A stretch of 64,000 nt of DNA from Flavobacterium sp. (GTDB lineage Bacteria; Bacteroidota; Bacteroidia; Flavobacteriales; Flavobacteriaceae): assembly GCF_024710485.1 (NCBI RefSeq), contig NZ_JANJUQ010000007.1, positions 1 through 64,000 on the forward strand, read 5' to 3'. The translations under genes were made by a program, and so were the position numbers. This document shows, piece after piece, positions 38,310-46,226 of this stretch (position 1 is the first letter of the stretch; every line of letters starts with the position of its first letter). The notes below the pieces were generated by a model that did no database searches, was not told the origin of the DNA, and saw only the letters and a list, made by a program, of their open reading frames with translations.

Positions 38310-38795
38310 TTAAAAAATTAAATTGTTTTTTGATTTTATATTCTCAATATCAACAGTATAAACGGTGCTGACTTTGTCTATTTTTTTTAGGCAATTGATG
38401 ATTTTCGGCACATCGATAGGCGCTTCATCGTTTTCGATTTTTAAAAAATAATCTACTTTTTTAAACTCGGGAATCAAATAAATTTTTGGGGCAAAATCGT
38501 TACTGCTGTCGGCAAACAATCCGAGATTACTTGGCTCTGCAGTAACCACAGCATCGTTTTGGTTTTGAATCAAACTCCAAGCTATGTCTTGATGGTCTTC
38601 AAAAATAAATCGGGTAAACTGAGTTTCGCCTTCTTTATTACTAATCTGTATGTTGTTGTGGCATTTTTTGAGGTTGACAGGTAAATGCTTGTTGATAAAA
38701 TAAGCCAATCGATAATCCTCTAACGGCGAATGGATAGCAATTAACTGATAATCTATCTTGTCAAACTCTGCAATATGCAATTTGTGAACATACAT
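38310..38795 (-). CDS. IPExxxVDY family protein
   Basis: A 161-residue soluble protein of unknown function, named for the motif seen here as IPEFKKVDYFLKIE (about 120-133). The family is restricted to Bacteroidota and encoded immediately before pyk. The C-terminus is an alternating hydrophobic strand pattern (VSTVYTVDIENIKS). No enzyme motif is visible. Confidence 0.85.
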   Translation of the reverse strand: MYVHKLHIAEFDKIDYQLIAIHSPLEDYRLAYFINKHLPVNLKKCHNNIQISNKEGETQFTRFIFEDHQDIAWSLIQNQNDAVVTAEPSNLGLFADSSNDFAPKIYLIPEFKKVDYFLKIENDEAPIDVPKIINCLKKIDKVSTVYTVDIENIKSKNNLIF

Positions 38796-38910
38796 AAAGA
38801 TTGCAATTTAAATTGTAAATATAGTGTATCTGCGACAGATTTTCAGCAAGTAAAGTTTGTGTTAACGTTATTTTATGAACGAAAACGTTATAGCTTTTTA
38901 AGAATCCGCA

Positions 38911-39654
38911 TTATTTTTTGTTAATTTTTTCCTGAAACGCAAAATAAGCCCTTTGAGACGCTTTTTCCTCTGCTTTCTTTTTAGAAGTTGCTCTGGCTTT
39001 GGCAACAACTTTATTATCGATACTCAATTTAACTCCGAAGTATTTCTGGCCGTCGTTACCGTTATCGTCAAAAACATCGTAATGAAAAGACTTTTTCTCT
39101 TTCTGACACCATTCGATTAAAAGACTTTTGTAACTAATGACCTTTCCCTCCAATTTCGCAATATCAACGTAAGGTACAATGACACTCTTTTGAATAAATT
39201 TTTGACAAAAATCATAGCCTTTATCTAGGAAAATAGCACCAATCAAAGCTTCAAAAATATTGCCGTGTATGTTTTCACCAAAATGTTGTGTCGGCACTTT
39301 ACTTTCTACAAACCGAATGAGATTCAAATCTCTTCCCAACTCGTTTAAGTGTTCTCGACTCACAATTTTAGAGCGCATTTTGGTTAGATAACCTTCGTCA
39401 CCGGCGGGCGCTTCGTTGTAGAGATAGGCAGCAATAACAGCACTCAACATCGCATCGCCTAAAAACTCCAAACGCTCATAATTCATGGGGTTGCCTTTTA
39501 AATCGGTGCGGTTGGTGGACCGATGGGTAAAGGCTTTTTGATAGTACTGAATGGATTGCGGTTTGAATCCGATAACATTTTCAATTTCAGTAAAAAAAAT
39601 CCCGTCCTCAGATGATGAACGGGAATTTTTGAATATATTTTTTAGAATTTTCAT
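38911..39654 (-). CDS. rnc: Ribonuclease III
   Basis: A 247-residue double-strand-specific endoribonuclease that processes rRNA and structured RNAs. The nuclease signature ERLEFLGDAML (about 58-68) and the second acidic site in FEALIGAIFLDKG (about 133) are intact; a C-terminal dsRNA-binding domain contains KKYFGVKLSI and KKKAEEKASQRAYF-type helices. Start 39654 lies 7 bp after the fabF stop; an upstream ATG at 39696 would overlap fabF. The acpP-fabF-rnc order is conserved in bacteria. It is the natural processing candidate for the paired RNAs in this window. Confidence 0.95.
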   Translation of the reverse strand: MKILKNIFKNSRSSSEDGIFFTEIENVIGFKPQSIQYYQKAFTHRSTNRTDLKGNPMNYERLEFLGDAMLSAVIAAYLYNEAPAGDEGYLTKMRSKIVSREHLNELGRDLNLIRFVESKVPTQHFGENIHGNIFEALIGAIFLDKGYDFCQKFIQKSVIVPYVDIAKLEGKVISYKSLLIEWCQKEKKSFHYDVFDDNGNDGQKYFGVKLSIDNKVVAKARATSKKKAEEKASQRAYFAFQEKINKK

Positions 39655-39661
39655 CCTAAAC

Positions 39662-40915
39662 TTAGTCTTGTATTTTTTTGAATAACACACAAGCATTGTG
39701 CCCTCCGAAACCGAAGGTATTGCTCATGGCTACATTAACTTCTCTTTTTTGGGCTTTGTTCAACGTCAAGTTCAAAGACGGATCAATATTCTCATCTACA
39801 ACCTTGTGGTTGATGGTTGGCGGGACTATACCATGTTTCATAGCTAAAATAGAAGCAATCGCCTCAATAGCACCGGCTGCACCAAGTAAGTGTCCGGTCA
39901 TCGATTTGGTTGAATTGATGTTGATGTTTTTAGCATGGTTCCCGAAAACAGCACTAATCGCTTTCAATTCAGCCACATCACCCAAAGGCGTTGAAGTTCC
40001 GTGAGTATTGATGTGGTCAACTTGTTCCGGTGTCATTCCGGCGTCGCGCAAGGTGTTTTCCATAACGGCAATAACCCCAATACCATCCGGATGCGGAGCA
40101 GTCAAATGGTAGGCGTCTGAAGACATTCCGCCGCCACCGATTTCACAATATATTTTAGCACCACGAGCTTTCGCGTGCTCGTATTCTTCTAAAACTAAAG
40201 CCCCGGCACCTTCTCCTAAAACAAAACCGTCGCGTGTGGCATCAAAAGGTCTTGAAGCCGTTTCAGGACTGTCGTTTCTGGTAGATAGGGCTTGCATAGA
40301 GTTGAATCCGCCCATACCGGCTATGGTAACCGCTGCTTCAGAACCACCTGAGATGATTACATCACACATCCCTAAACGGATGTAGTTGAAAGCATCGATT
40401 AAAGCGTTGGCCGAGGATGCACAAGCAGAAACCGTGGTATAATTAGGTCCCATAAAACCATTTCTCATAGAAATGTGAGCTGGAGCAATATCAGCAATCA
40501 TTTTCGGGATAAAGAAAGGGTTGAATCTTGGCGTTCCGTCTCCGGCCGCATAACTCATTACCTCTTCTTGGAAAGTTTCCAATCCGCCAATTCCGGCACC
40601 CCAAATCACGCCAACGCGATGTTTGTTCACGTTGTCTTTAGTAATTCCGGCGTCTTTAATAGCTTCTTCGCTGGCAGCAATGGCATACTGTGCAAATTTA
40701 TCCATTCTGCGAGCTTCTTTTCTGTCGATATAATTTTCAACATTGAAGTTTTTTACTTCGCAGGCAAACTTTGTTTTGTGTTTTTCGGTATCATAATAGG
40801 TGATGGGTGCCGCACCGCTTTTTCCATTTACCAAAGCATCCCAATATTCTTCAATGGAATTCCCTATGGGTGTCAACGCACCTAAACCTGTTACCACAAC
40901 TCGCTTTAATGCCAT
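39662..40915 (-). CDS. fabF: 3-oxoacyl-ACP synthase II
   Basis: A 417-residue condensing enzyme elongating acyl-ACP chains. The Cys-His-His triad is visible: TVSACASSANA (about 164), NTHGTSTPLGD (about 305) and GHLLGAAGA (about 340). ATG 40915 (MALKRVVVTGLG) is chosen over an in-frame ATG at 40945 that lacks homologous sequence. acpP lies 179 bp upstream and rnc follows directly. Confidence 0.96.
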   Translation of the reverse strand: MALKRVVVTGLGALTPIGNSIEEYWDALVNGKSGAAPITYYDTEKHKTKFACEVKNFNVENYIDRKEARRMDKFAQYAIAASEEAIKDAGITKDNVNKHRVGVIWGAGIGGLETFQEEVMSYAAGDGTPRFNPFFIPKMIADIAPAHISMRNGFMGPNYTTVSACASSANALIDAFNYIRLGMCDVIISGGSEAAVTIAGMGGFNSMQALSTRNDSPETASRPFDATRDGFVLGEGAGALVLEEYEHAKARGAKIYCEIGGGGMSSDAYHLTAPHPDGIGVIAVMENTLRDAGMTPEQVDHINTHGTSTPLGDVAELKAISAVFGNHAKNININSTKSMTGHLLGAAGAIEAIASILAMKHGIVPPTINHKVVDENIDPSLNLTLNKAQKREVNVAMSNTFGFGGHNACVLFKKIQD

Positions 40916-41094
40916 AATGTGTTTTTTAGAATTGTATTTAAACAAATAATACCCTTGTTTTCTTCAAATTAATCATTAAAGAGACAGGGGTATTTCAATA
41001 TTTTTAAGATTGAATATCAATCAAGTTTAATCTTTTTCAGTAAAAATAATAAAAACCCGCGAAAAATGAAGATTCTTCACGGGTGATTTATTTA

Positions 41095-41331
41095 TTATTT
41101 TTTAGCTTCTTCGATGTAAGAGATAGCTTGACCTACAGTAGCAATGTTTTCAGCTTGATCGTCCGGGATTTGAATATCAAATTCTTTTTCGAATTCCATG
41201 ATCAACTCAACAGTGTCTAATGAATCAGCGCCTAAATCATTGGTGAAGCTAGCTTCAGTTACAACTTCGTTTTCGTCAACGCCTAATTTGTCTACAATAA
41301 TCGCTTTAACTCTTGATGCAATGTCTGACAT
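41095..41331 (-). CDS. acpP: Acyl carrier protein
   Basis: A 78-residue acidic four-helix protein whose serine in [10 protein letters not shown] (about residue 39) receives 4'-phosphopantetheine and carries growing acyl chains for FabF. Length and acidity are typical. Its own strong promoter lies at 41362-41390. A small hairpin-forming stretch (ACCCGCGAA/TTCACGGGT at 41057-41082) sits between it and fabF and may reduce read-through, giving more ACP than FabF. Confidence 0.97.
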   Translation of the reverse strand: MSDIASRVKAIIVDKLGVDENEVVTEASFTNDLGADSLDTVELIMEFEKEFDIQIPDDQAENIATVGQAISYIEEAKK

Positions 41332-41361
41332 AATTTCTAGATTTTTAATTTAAATTGTTGG

Positions 41362-41390
41362 CAAAAATAAAAAACTTTATTTTATAACAA
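41362..41390 (-). promoter_or_regulatory. Promoter of acpP
   Basis: On the minus strand TTG (41388-41390), 18 bp, then TATTTTTG (41362-41369). Confidence 0.6.
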
Positions 41391-41509
41391 CCTTTTTGTT
41401 ACTAAATATAACTACGAAAGTAAAAAAATAATTTCAAAATCTTACATTCTTATGCCGCAAAATAGCGTATTTATTCTTTTTTTTGTACTCTAATTTTTTT
41501 GCTAAACAA

Positions 41510-42073
41510 ATGAAAAAAATTGTGCTGTTCGCCTCGGGAAACGGATCCAATGTTGAGAATATCATTCAGCATTTTAAAAACAGTACGCTGATTGCTGTAG
41601 CCGGTGTGTTTACCAATAATCCGCAGGCCAAAGTATTGGAAAAAGCCAAAAACCACAACATTGCCTCTTTTGTTTTCAGCAAAAAAGACTTAGAAAGCAA
41701 CTTGGTTTTACAAAAACTGCAATCGATACAACCGGATTTAATTGTCTTAGCGGGATTTTTATTGAAATTTCCGGAACACATTATTGCTGAATTTCCTAAT
41801 AAAATCATCAATGTTCATCCGGCACTTTTGCCTAAATACGGCGGCAAAGGCATGTACGGAATGCACGTCCACAAAGCGGTTTTGGAGAACAAGGAGAAAG
41901 AAACCGGCATCACCATTCATTATGTCAACGAGCATTATGACGAAGGTGAATTTATTTTTCAAACATCTGTCAACATTGAAGAATGCCAAACTCCGGAGGA
42001 AATTGCTACCAAAATACATGAATTGGAACACGATTATTTTCCTAAAACCATAAAAAGATTGTTAGTTAATTAG
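41510..42073 (+). CDS. purN: Phosphoribosylglycinamide formyltransferase
   Basis: A 187-residue enzyme of purine synthesis that formylates GAR using 10-formyl-THF. Characteristic pieces: N-terminal LFASGNGSNVENII, the folate/catalytic block NVHPALLPKYGGKGMYG (about 104-120, with the catalytic His), and TGITIHYVNEHYDEG (about 138) with the catalytic Asp. Start 41510 (MKKIVLFASG) rather than the in-frame 41483. purF lies in the same direction 1.6 kb downstream. Confidence 0.94.
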   Translation: MKKIVLFASGNGSNVENIIQHFKNSTLIAVAGVFTNNPQAKVLEKAKNHNIASFVFSKKDLESNLVLQKLQSIQPDLIVLAGFLLKFPEHIIAEFPNKIINVHPALLPKYGGKGMYGMHVHKAVLENKEKETGITIHYVNEHYDEGEFIFQTSVNIEECQTPEEIATKIHELEHDYFPKTIKRLLVN

Positions 42074-42079
42074 ACTATC

Positions 42080-42164
42080 TTAGACTTCTTAGAAAAAACA
42101 AGTAGTCTAAAAGTATAATCAATCTAAGCGATTTAATAAAGTCTAACCTATCTAAGAAGCCTAA
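42080..42164. repeat. Hairpin built from TCTAAG/CTTAGA words
   Basis: TTAGACTTCTTAGA (42080-42093) is the inverse of TCTAAGAAGCCTAA (42151-42164) at 13 of 14 positions. Between and around them the words CTTAGA, TCTAAG and GTCTAA recur. It fills the gap between purN and rnhA completely and ends against the rnhA start codon. Confidence 0.6.
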
Positions 42165-42644
42165 ATGTCACATCAAGTCCACATCTACACCGACGGCGCT
42201 GCCAAAGGAAATCCCGGAAACGGTGGTTATGGCGTAGTCATGGAAATGGTTGGCACACCTTATCGCAAAGAATTCTATGAAGGTTTCCGCCATACAACTA
42301 ATAACCGAATGGAATTATTGGCTGTGATTGTTGGTTTGGAAAAATTAAAACAACCTAACATGAAAGTCCTAGTGGTTTCCGATTCCAAATATGTGGTCGA
42401 TGCCGTAGAAAAAAAATGGGTTTTCGGATGGGAAAAAATCGGATTTAAAGGCAAAAAAAATCCGGATTTATGGATGCGATTCCTCAAAATTTACCGCAAG
42501 CACCAAGTCGATTTTAAATGGATCAAGTGCCACAACAACCATCCGCAAAACGAACGCTGTGACGAGTTGGCAGTGTATGCTTCAGGTTTAGAAAAACTCT
42601 CTGTGGATGCTTTTTATGAAAGAGAAGAAGGGAAACTTTTTTAA
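42165..42644 (+). CDS. rnhA: Ribonuclease HI
   Basis: A 159-residue enzyme that cuts RNA in RNA-DNA hybrids. The catalytic acid set is present: IYTDGAAKGNPG (Asp about 9), NNRMELLAV (Glu about 50), SDSKYVVDAV (Asp about 74) and the C-terminal HNNHPQNERCDELA (Asp about 138). Its ATG immediately follows a word-repeat hairpin, so the 5' leader of the mRNA is probably structured. Confidence 0.95.
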   Translation: MSHQVHIYTDGAAKGNPGNGGYGVVMEMVGTPYRKEFYEGFRHTTNNRMELLAVIVGLEKLKQPNMKVLVVSDSKYVVDAVEKKWVFGWEKIGFKGKKNPDLWMRFLKIYRKHQVDFKWIKCHNNHPQNERCDELAVYASGLEKLSVDAFYEREEGKLF

Positions 42645-42679
42645 ACTTCAAACCATTTTAAACTTTTAAAGGAAAACCG

Positions 42680-42687
42680 TATCTTTG
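42680..42687 (+). promoter_or_regulatory. -7 element for the PfkB-family kinase
   Basis: TATCTTTG, 24 bp before the ATG at 42712. Confidence 0.5.
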
Positions 42688-42711
42688 CGCCTTTAATTTG
42701 AAACCCTAAGA

Positions 42712-43638
42712 ATGAACAAATTACTTATAGTTGGAACAGTAGCTTTTGATGCTATTGAAACCCCTTTCGGGAAAACAGATAAAATCCTTGGCGGCGCCGG
42801 TACTTTTATCGGATTGTCTGCTTCGCACTTCAATTTGCAATCAGCTATCGTATCAGTAGTTGGCGGCGATTTTCCTCAAGAATATTTAGATTTACTAACG
42901 GCCAGAAACATTGACATTTCAGGTTTAGAAATCGTAAAAGAGGGCAAAACGTTTTTCTGGAGCGGTAAATACCACAACGATATGAATTCGAGAGATACAT
43001 TAGCCACCGAGTTAAATGTATTGGCCGATTTCAATCCGATTGTTCCCAATCATTTTAAAGATGCCGATGTGGTGATGTTGGGGAACTTACACCCTATTGT
43101 TCAAACCGGCGTTTTAAACCAAATGAGCCAAAAACCTAAATTGGTGGTTTTAGATACTATGAACTTCTGGATGGATTGTGCCTTACCGGAATTGTTAGAC
43201 GTTATTAAACGTGTTGACGTGATTACCATTAATGATGAAGAAGCACGTCAGTTATCAGGAGAATACTCGTTGGTAAAAGCAGCGGCTAAAATCCACACTA
43301 TGGGACCAAAATACGTAGTGATTAAAAAAGGAGAACACGGTGCGTTAATTTTCCACAACGAACACATTTTCTTTGCTCCAGCTTTACCTTTGGCGGATGT
43401 ATTTGATCCAACCGGTGCCGGTGATACTTTTGCCGGTGGTTTTGCAGGCTTTATCACGCAACAAGGTGACATCTCTTTCGAAACGATGAAAACCGCTATC
43501 ATTCAAGGCTCTAACTTAGCGTCTTTCTGTGTGGAGAAATTCGGAACCGAAAGAATGCTCGAACTAACCAAAGAAGAAGTGAACGAGCGCTTGAAACAAT
43601 TCAGAGCTTTAACACAATTTGAAATAGATTTACAATAA
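42712..43638 (+). CDS. PfkB-family sugar/nucleoside kinase
   Basis: A 308-residue ribokinase-fold kinase. The C-terminal PfkB signature with the catalytic base and anion hole, DPTGAGDTFAGGFAGF (about 226-241), is intact, and an early GGAGTF (about 27) replaces the usual GGN. Substrate unknown: adenosine-, ribose- and inosine-type substrates are all possible, and its position before purF favours a nucleoside, by inference only. Own promoter and terminator. Confidence 0.88.
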   Translation: MNKLLIVGTVAFDAIETPFGKTDKILGGAGTFIGLSASHFNLQSAIVSVVGGDFPQEYLDLLTARNIDISGLEIVKEGKTFFWSGKYHNDMNSRDTLATELNVLADFNPIVPNHFKDADVVMLGNLHPIVQTGVLNQMSQKPKLVVLDTMNFWMDCALPELLDVIKRVDVITINDEEARQLSGEYSLVKAAAKIHTMGPKYVVIKKGEHGALIFHNEHIFFAPALPLADVFDPTGAGDTFAGGFAGFITQQGDISFETMKTAIIQGSNLASFCVEKFGTERMLELTKEEVNERLKQFRALTQFEIDLQ

Positions 43639-43642
43639 CTTT

Positions 43643-43668
43643 ATGCCTCGAAATTTCGAGGCATTTTT
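43643..43668 (+). terminator. Terminator of the PfkB-family kinase gene
   Basis: Perfect 22-base palindrome ATGCCTCGAAATTTCGAGGC + AT, then five T. Confidence 0.88.
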
Positions 43669-43714
43669 GTTTTAAAATACCATAACATACAACTAAACAA
43701 CAACACAACACACT

Positions 43715-45613
43715 ATGAGCGACGCCATTAAACACGAATGTGGAATTGCCCTTTTACGATTAAAAAAACCGTTAGCCTTTTACAAAGAAAAATACGGTTC
43801 TGCTTTTTATGGGATTCAGAAAATGTATTTGCTGATGGAAAAGCAACACAACCGCGGTCAAGACGGTGCCGGTTTTGCCTCTATTAAATTCGATATAGAA
43901 CCGGGTGAACGTTACATCAGTAGAGTGCGCTCGAACAAAGCACAACCCATACAAGATATCTTTGACCAAATCAATGATCGCATCAACGAAGCATTAGAGC
44001 AACATCCGGAATACCAAGACAACGTTGATTTACAGAAAGAAAACTTGCCATACATAGGTGAACTGTTTTTAGGACACGTTCGCTACGGTACTTTTGGTAA
44101 AAACAGCATCGAAAGTGTACACCCATTCTTACGTCAAAACAATTGGATGCATCGAAATCTGATAGTTGCCGGAAATTTCAATATGACTAATGTAACCGAA
44201 TTGTTCAACAGTTTGGTCGAATTGGGGCAGCACCCGAAAGAATTAGCTGATACCGTAACGGTAATGGAAAAAATTGGTCATTTCCTCGACGATGAAGTAA
44301 CCGATTTGTACCAAGAATGCAAAAACAACGGCTTATCCAAAAGAGAAGCTTCTCCGGTAATTGCCGAAAAACTCGACGTCGCTAAAATCTTAAAACGCGC
44401 CTCTAAAGGTTGGGATGGTGGTTATGCCATGGCCGGATTGTTGGGTCACGGCGACAGTTTTGTGTTTCGCGATCCGGCCGGAATTCGCCCGGCTTATTTT
44501 TATGAAGATGATGAAATTGTAGTCGTAGCTTCGGAAAGACCGGTGATTCAAACCACCTTCAATGTGCCTTTCGAAAAAGTGCAGGAATTACTTCCGGGCA
44601 ATGCTTTAATCATCAAAAAAAACGGAACCGTATCGCAACAAGAAATCATCACACCAAGTATCAAAAAAGCGTGTTCTTTTGAGCGTATTTATTTCTCACG
44701 CGGTAGTGATGCCGAAATTTATCAGGAAAGAAAAGAATTAGGAAAATTAATTTTGCCGGCCGTTTTAGAAGCCATTGAAAATGATACTGACAATACTGTC
44801 TTCTCTTTCATACCAAACACAGCCGAAACTTCCTTTTACGGGATGATTGAAGCGGCTAACGATTTTCTGAACCACAGAAAAAACCAATTTATATTAGACA
44901 ATCGCAAAACATTAACCAAGGAAAAGTTGGAGGAAATTCTATCGGTTAAAATTCGAACGGAAAAAATCGCCATTAAAGACGCTAAACTACGAACTTTCAT
45001 CACCGAAGACAGCAGCAGAGACGATTTGGTAGCGCACGTTTACGATGTCACTTACGGCGTAATCAAACCCAACGATAACTTGGTGATTATTGATGATAGT
45101 ATCGTTCGCGGCACTACTTTGAAAAAAAGTATCCTCCGAATGATGGACCGTTTGAATCCGAAACGAATAGTCGTGGTTTCATCGGCTCCGCAAATTCGCT
45201 ATCCGGATTGTTACGGAATTGATATGGCCAAACTGGAAGGTTTAATTGCTTTTCAAGCCGCCATTGAATTACTCAAAGAGAGAAATCAATACCATATAGT
45301 AGAAGAAGTTTACCAAAAATGCAAAGCACAGGAAAAACTAAAAGATGCCGAAGTCGTGAACTTTGTCACTGAAATCTATAAGCCTTTCACCGACACGGAA
45401 ATTTCAAACAAGATAGCGGAACTATTACATCCGGAAGATATTAAAGCTGAAATAAAGATTATTTTCCAAACTGTAGCCAACTTACACTTGGCTTGTCCGA
45501 AAAATTTAGGCGATTGGTATTTCACCGGCGATTATCCGACTCCAGGCGGTAACCGTGTGGTTAACAGAGCGTTTATGAATTTTTATGAGGGCAAAGATGC
45601 TCGTGCTTACTAA
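43715..45613 (+). CDS. purF: Amidophosphoribosyltransferase
   Basis: A 632-residue enzyme catalysing the first committed step of purine synthesis (PRPP + glutamine to phosphoribosylamine). The N-terminal glutaminase nucleophile is Cys9 in HECGIALL, so eight residues must be removed, as in the Bacillus-type proenzyme. NRGQDGAGFAS and LGHVRYGTFG are glutaminase contacts; LVIIDDSIVRGTT (about 461) is the PRPP loop. It is over 100 residues longer than E. coli PurF, with extra segments in the C-terminal half, usual for Bacteroidota. The sRNA array begins just downstream. Confidence 0.94.
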   Translation: MSDAIKHECGIALLRLKKPLAFYKEKYGSAFYGIQKMYLLMEKQHNRGQDGAGFASIKFDIEPGERYISRVRSNKAQPIQDIFDQINDRINEALEQHPEYQDNVDLQKENLPYIGELFLGHVRYGTFGKNSIESVHPFLRQNNWMHRNLIVAGNFNMTNVTELFNSLVELGQHPKELADTVTVMEKIGHFLDDEVTDLYQECKNNGLSKREASPVIAEKLDVAKILKRASKGWDGGYAMAGLLGHGDSFVFRDPAGIRPAYFYEDDEIVVVASERPVIQTTFNVPFEKVQELLPGNALIIKKNGTVSQQEIITPSIKKACSFERIYFSRGSDAEIYQERKELGKLILPAVLEAIENDTDNTVFSFIPNTAETSFYGMIEAANDFLNHRKNQFILDNRKTLTKEKLEEILSVKIRTEKIAIKDAKLRTFITEDSSRDDLVAHVYDVTYGVIKPNDNLVIIDDSIVRGTTLKKSILRMMDRLNPKRIVVVSSAPQIRYPDCYGIDMAKLEGLIAFQAAIELLKERNQYHIVEEVYQKCKAQEKLKDAEVVNFVTEIYKPFTDTEISNKIAELLHPEDIKAEIKIIFQTVANLHLACPKNLGDWYFTGDYPTPGGNRVVNRAFMNFYEGKDARAY

Positions 45614-45666
45614 AATTTTAACATTTTTTGTCATTAAACGATTTTTGATGCAGTTCGTCTGAATTT

Positions 45667-45699
45667 TTTGTTCCAAAAATATTAATCCGCTTACATTTG
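45667..45699 (+). promoter_or_regulatory. Promoter of sRNA unit 1
   Basis: TTTG (45667-45670), 21 bp, then TACATTTG (45692-45699). Confidence 0.7.
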
Positions 45700-45704
45700 A
45701 CCTT

Positions 45705-45777
45705 ACCATAGCATTAGTAGGTTAAGTTTATGGTAGATTTGGGGCAAAAAGGGTGAAAAGAAATTTTCACCTTTTTT
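45705..45777 (+). ncRNA. Tandem small RNA, unit 1
   Basis: The RNA is expected to start at the A six bases after its -7 element. Domain 1: ACCATA (45705-45710) pairs with TATGGT (45729-45734) around a GTAGGTTAAG-containing loop. Linker: GTAGATTTGGGGCAAA, in which TTTG/CAAA can close a GGG triloop. Terminator: GGTGAAAA/TTTTCACC with a GAAA loop, extended by A/T pairs, then a T-run. It is identical to unit 2 over the first 53 nt. It lies between purF and sodA. No known RNA family is recognised; a trans-acting regulator is the likeliest role. Confidence 0.75.
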
Positions 45778-45867
45778 ATTTTCTACTACTCTCAAAATCA
45801 GCTGAAAATTTTCAACGATTTTCCTTGCCGTTTAGCGATTATATTTTTTAACACTTATAAACTCTCA

Positions 45868-45875
45868 TACTTTTG
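45868..45875 (+). promoter_or_regulatory. -7 element of sRNA unit 2
   Basis: TACTTTTG, five bases before the conserved RNA begins. The -33 position holds a T-tract (TTTTTTA) without G. Confidence 0.6.
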
Positions 45876-45879
45876 AATC

Positions 45880-45951
45880 ACCATAGCATTAGTAGGTTAA
45901 GTTTATGGTAGATTTGGGGCAAAAAGGGTGAAGTTTTTCTTCACCTTTTTT
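45880..45951 (+). ncRNA. Tandem small RNA, unit 2
   Basis: Identical to unit 1 through domain 1 and the GTAGATTTGGGGCAAA linker. It then diverges in the terminator hairpin, which here is GGTGAAG/CTTCACC with a five-T loop. Stem TATGGT at 45904-45909. Start-to-start distance from unit 1 is 175 bp; the spacer between units shares little sequence with the next spacer, so selection seems to act on the RNA and its promoter. Confidence 0.75.
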
Positions 45952-46057
45952 ATTTTACAACCGTCTGAAAATCATCAAAAAAGCAGTTTTTACTCTCATT
46001 TGCCTATCATCCCAATATAATTTTGTAAAAAAAGTACAATATTAATTAGGATGTTAT

Positions 46058-46065
46058 TAGATTTG
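46058..46065 (+). promoter_or_regulatory. -7 element of sRNA unit 3
   Basis: TAGATTTG, five bases before the conserved RNA begins. No clear -33 TTG at the usual distance. Confidence 0.55.
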
Positions 46066-46069
46066 CGTT

Positions 46070-46148
46070 ACCATAGTATTTAGTGTAGGTTAAGTTTATG
46101 GTAGATTTGGGGCAAACAGGTGGAAGCAATTCCGCCTGTTTATTTTTT
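46070..46148 (+). ncRNA. Tandem small RNA, unit 3 (diverged)
   Basis: Same plan as units 1 and 2. The stem ACCATA/TATGGT (46070-46075 and 46097-46102) is kept, but the loop is three bases longer (GTATTTAGTGTAGG in place of GCATTAGTAGG). The linker GTAGATTTGGGGCAAA is unchanged. The terminator is quite different in sequence but not in shape: AAACAGGTGGAA/TTCCGCCTGTTT with a GCAA tetraloop and one G-U pair. Start-to-start distance from unit 2 is 190 bp. Confidence 0.72.
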
Positions 46149-46162
46149 AACCCGTTTCCAAT

Positions 46163-46196
46163 AAAAAACCGATTTCGCTTTACCAACGAAATCGGC
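46163..46196 (-). terminator. Terminator of sodA
   Basis: Read on the minus strand: CCGATTTCG/CGAAATCGG 9-bp stem followed by six T. It also separates sodA from the convergent sRNA array. Confidence 0.85.
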
Positions 46197-46226
46197 TTCT
46201 GAAACATCAAAAAAATTATTTTGATT

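Larger units (their letters stand above)
45614..46226. other. 613-bp gap between purF and sodA: sRNA array
   Basis: The gap holds the three promoter-sRNA-terminator units (45667-46148) and the sodA terminator (46163-46196). The first 50 bp after purF carry no clear terminator. The spacers between units carry no reading frame or further recognisable element. Confidence 0.8.

Noticed and set aside
38485-38495. TTTGGGGCAAA inside the IPExxxVDY gene as a fourth sRNA copy
   Set aside because: Only these 11 bases match; there is no ACCATA/TATGGT stem, promoter or terminator, and it lies within a coding region on the other strand.
45730-45756. Eight-codon frame (ATGGTAGATTTGGGGCAAAA + AGGGTGA) in sRNA units 1 and 2, as a peptide gene
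   Set aside because: In unit 3 the frame has no stop and runs through the terminator, while the RNA structure is kept. Conservation follows the RNA, not the peptide.
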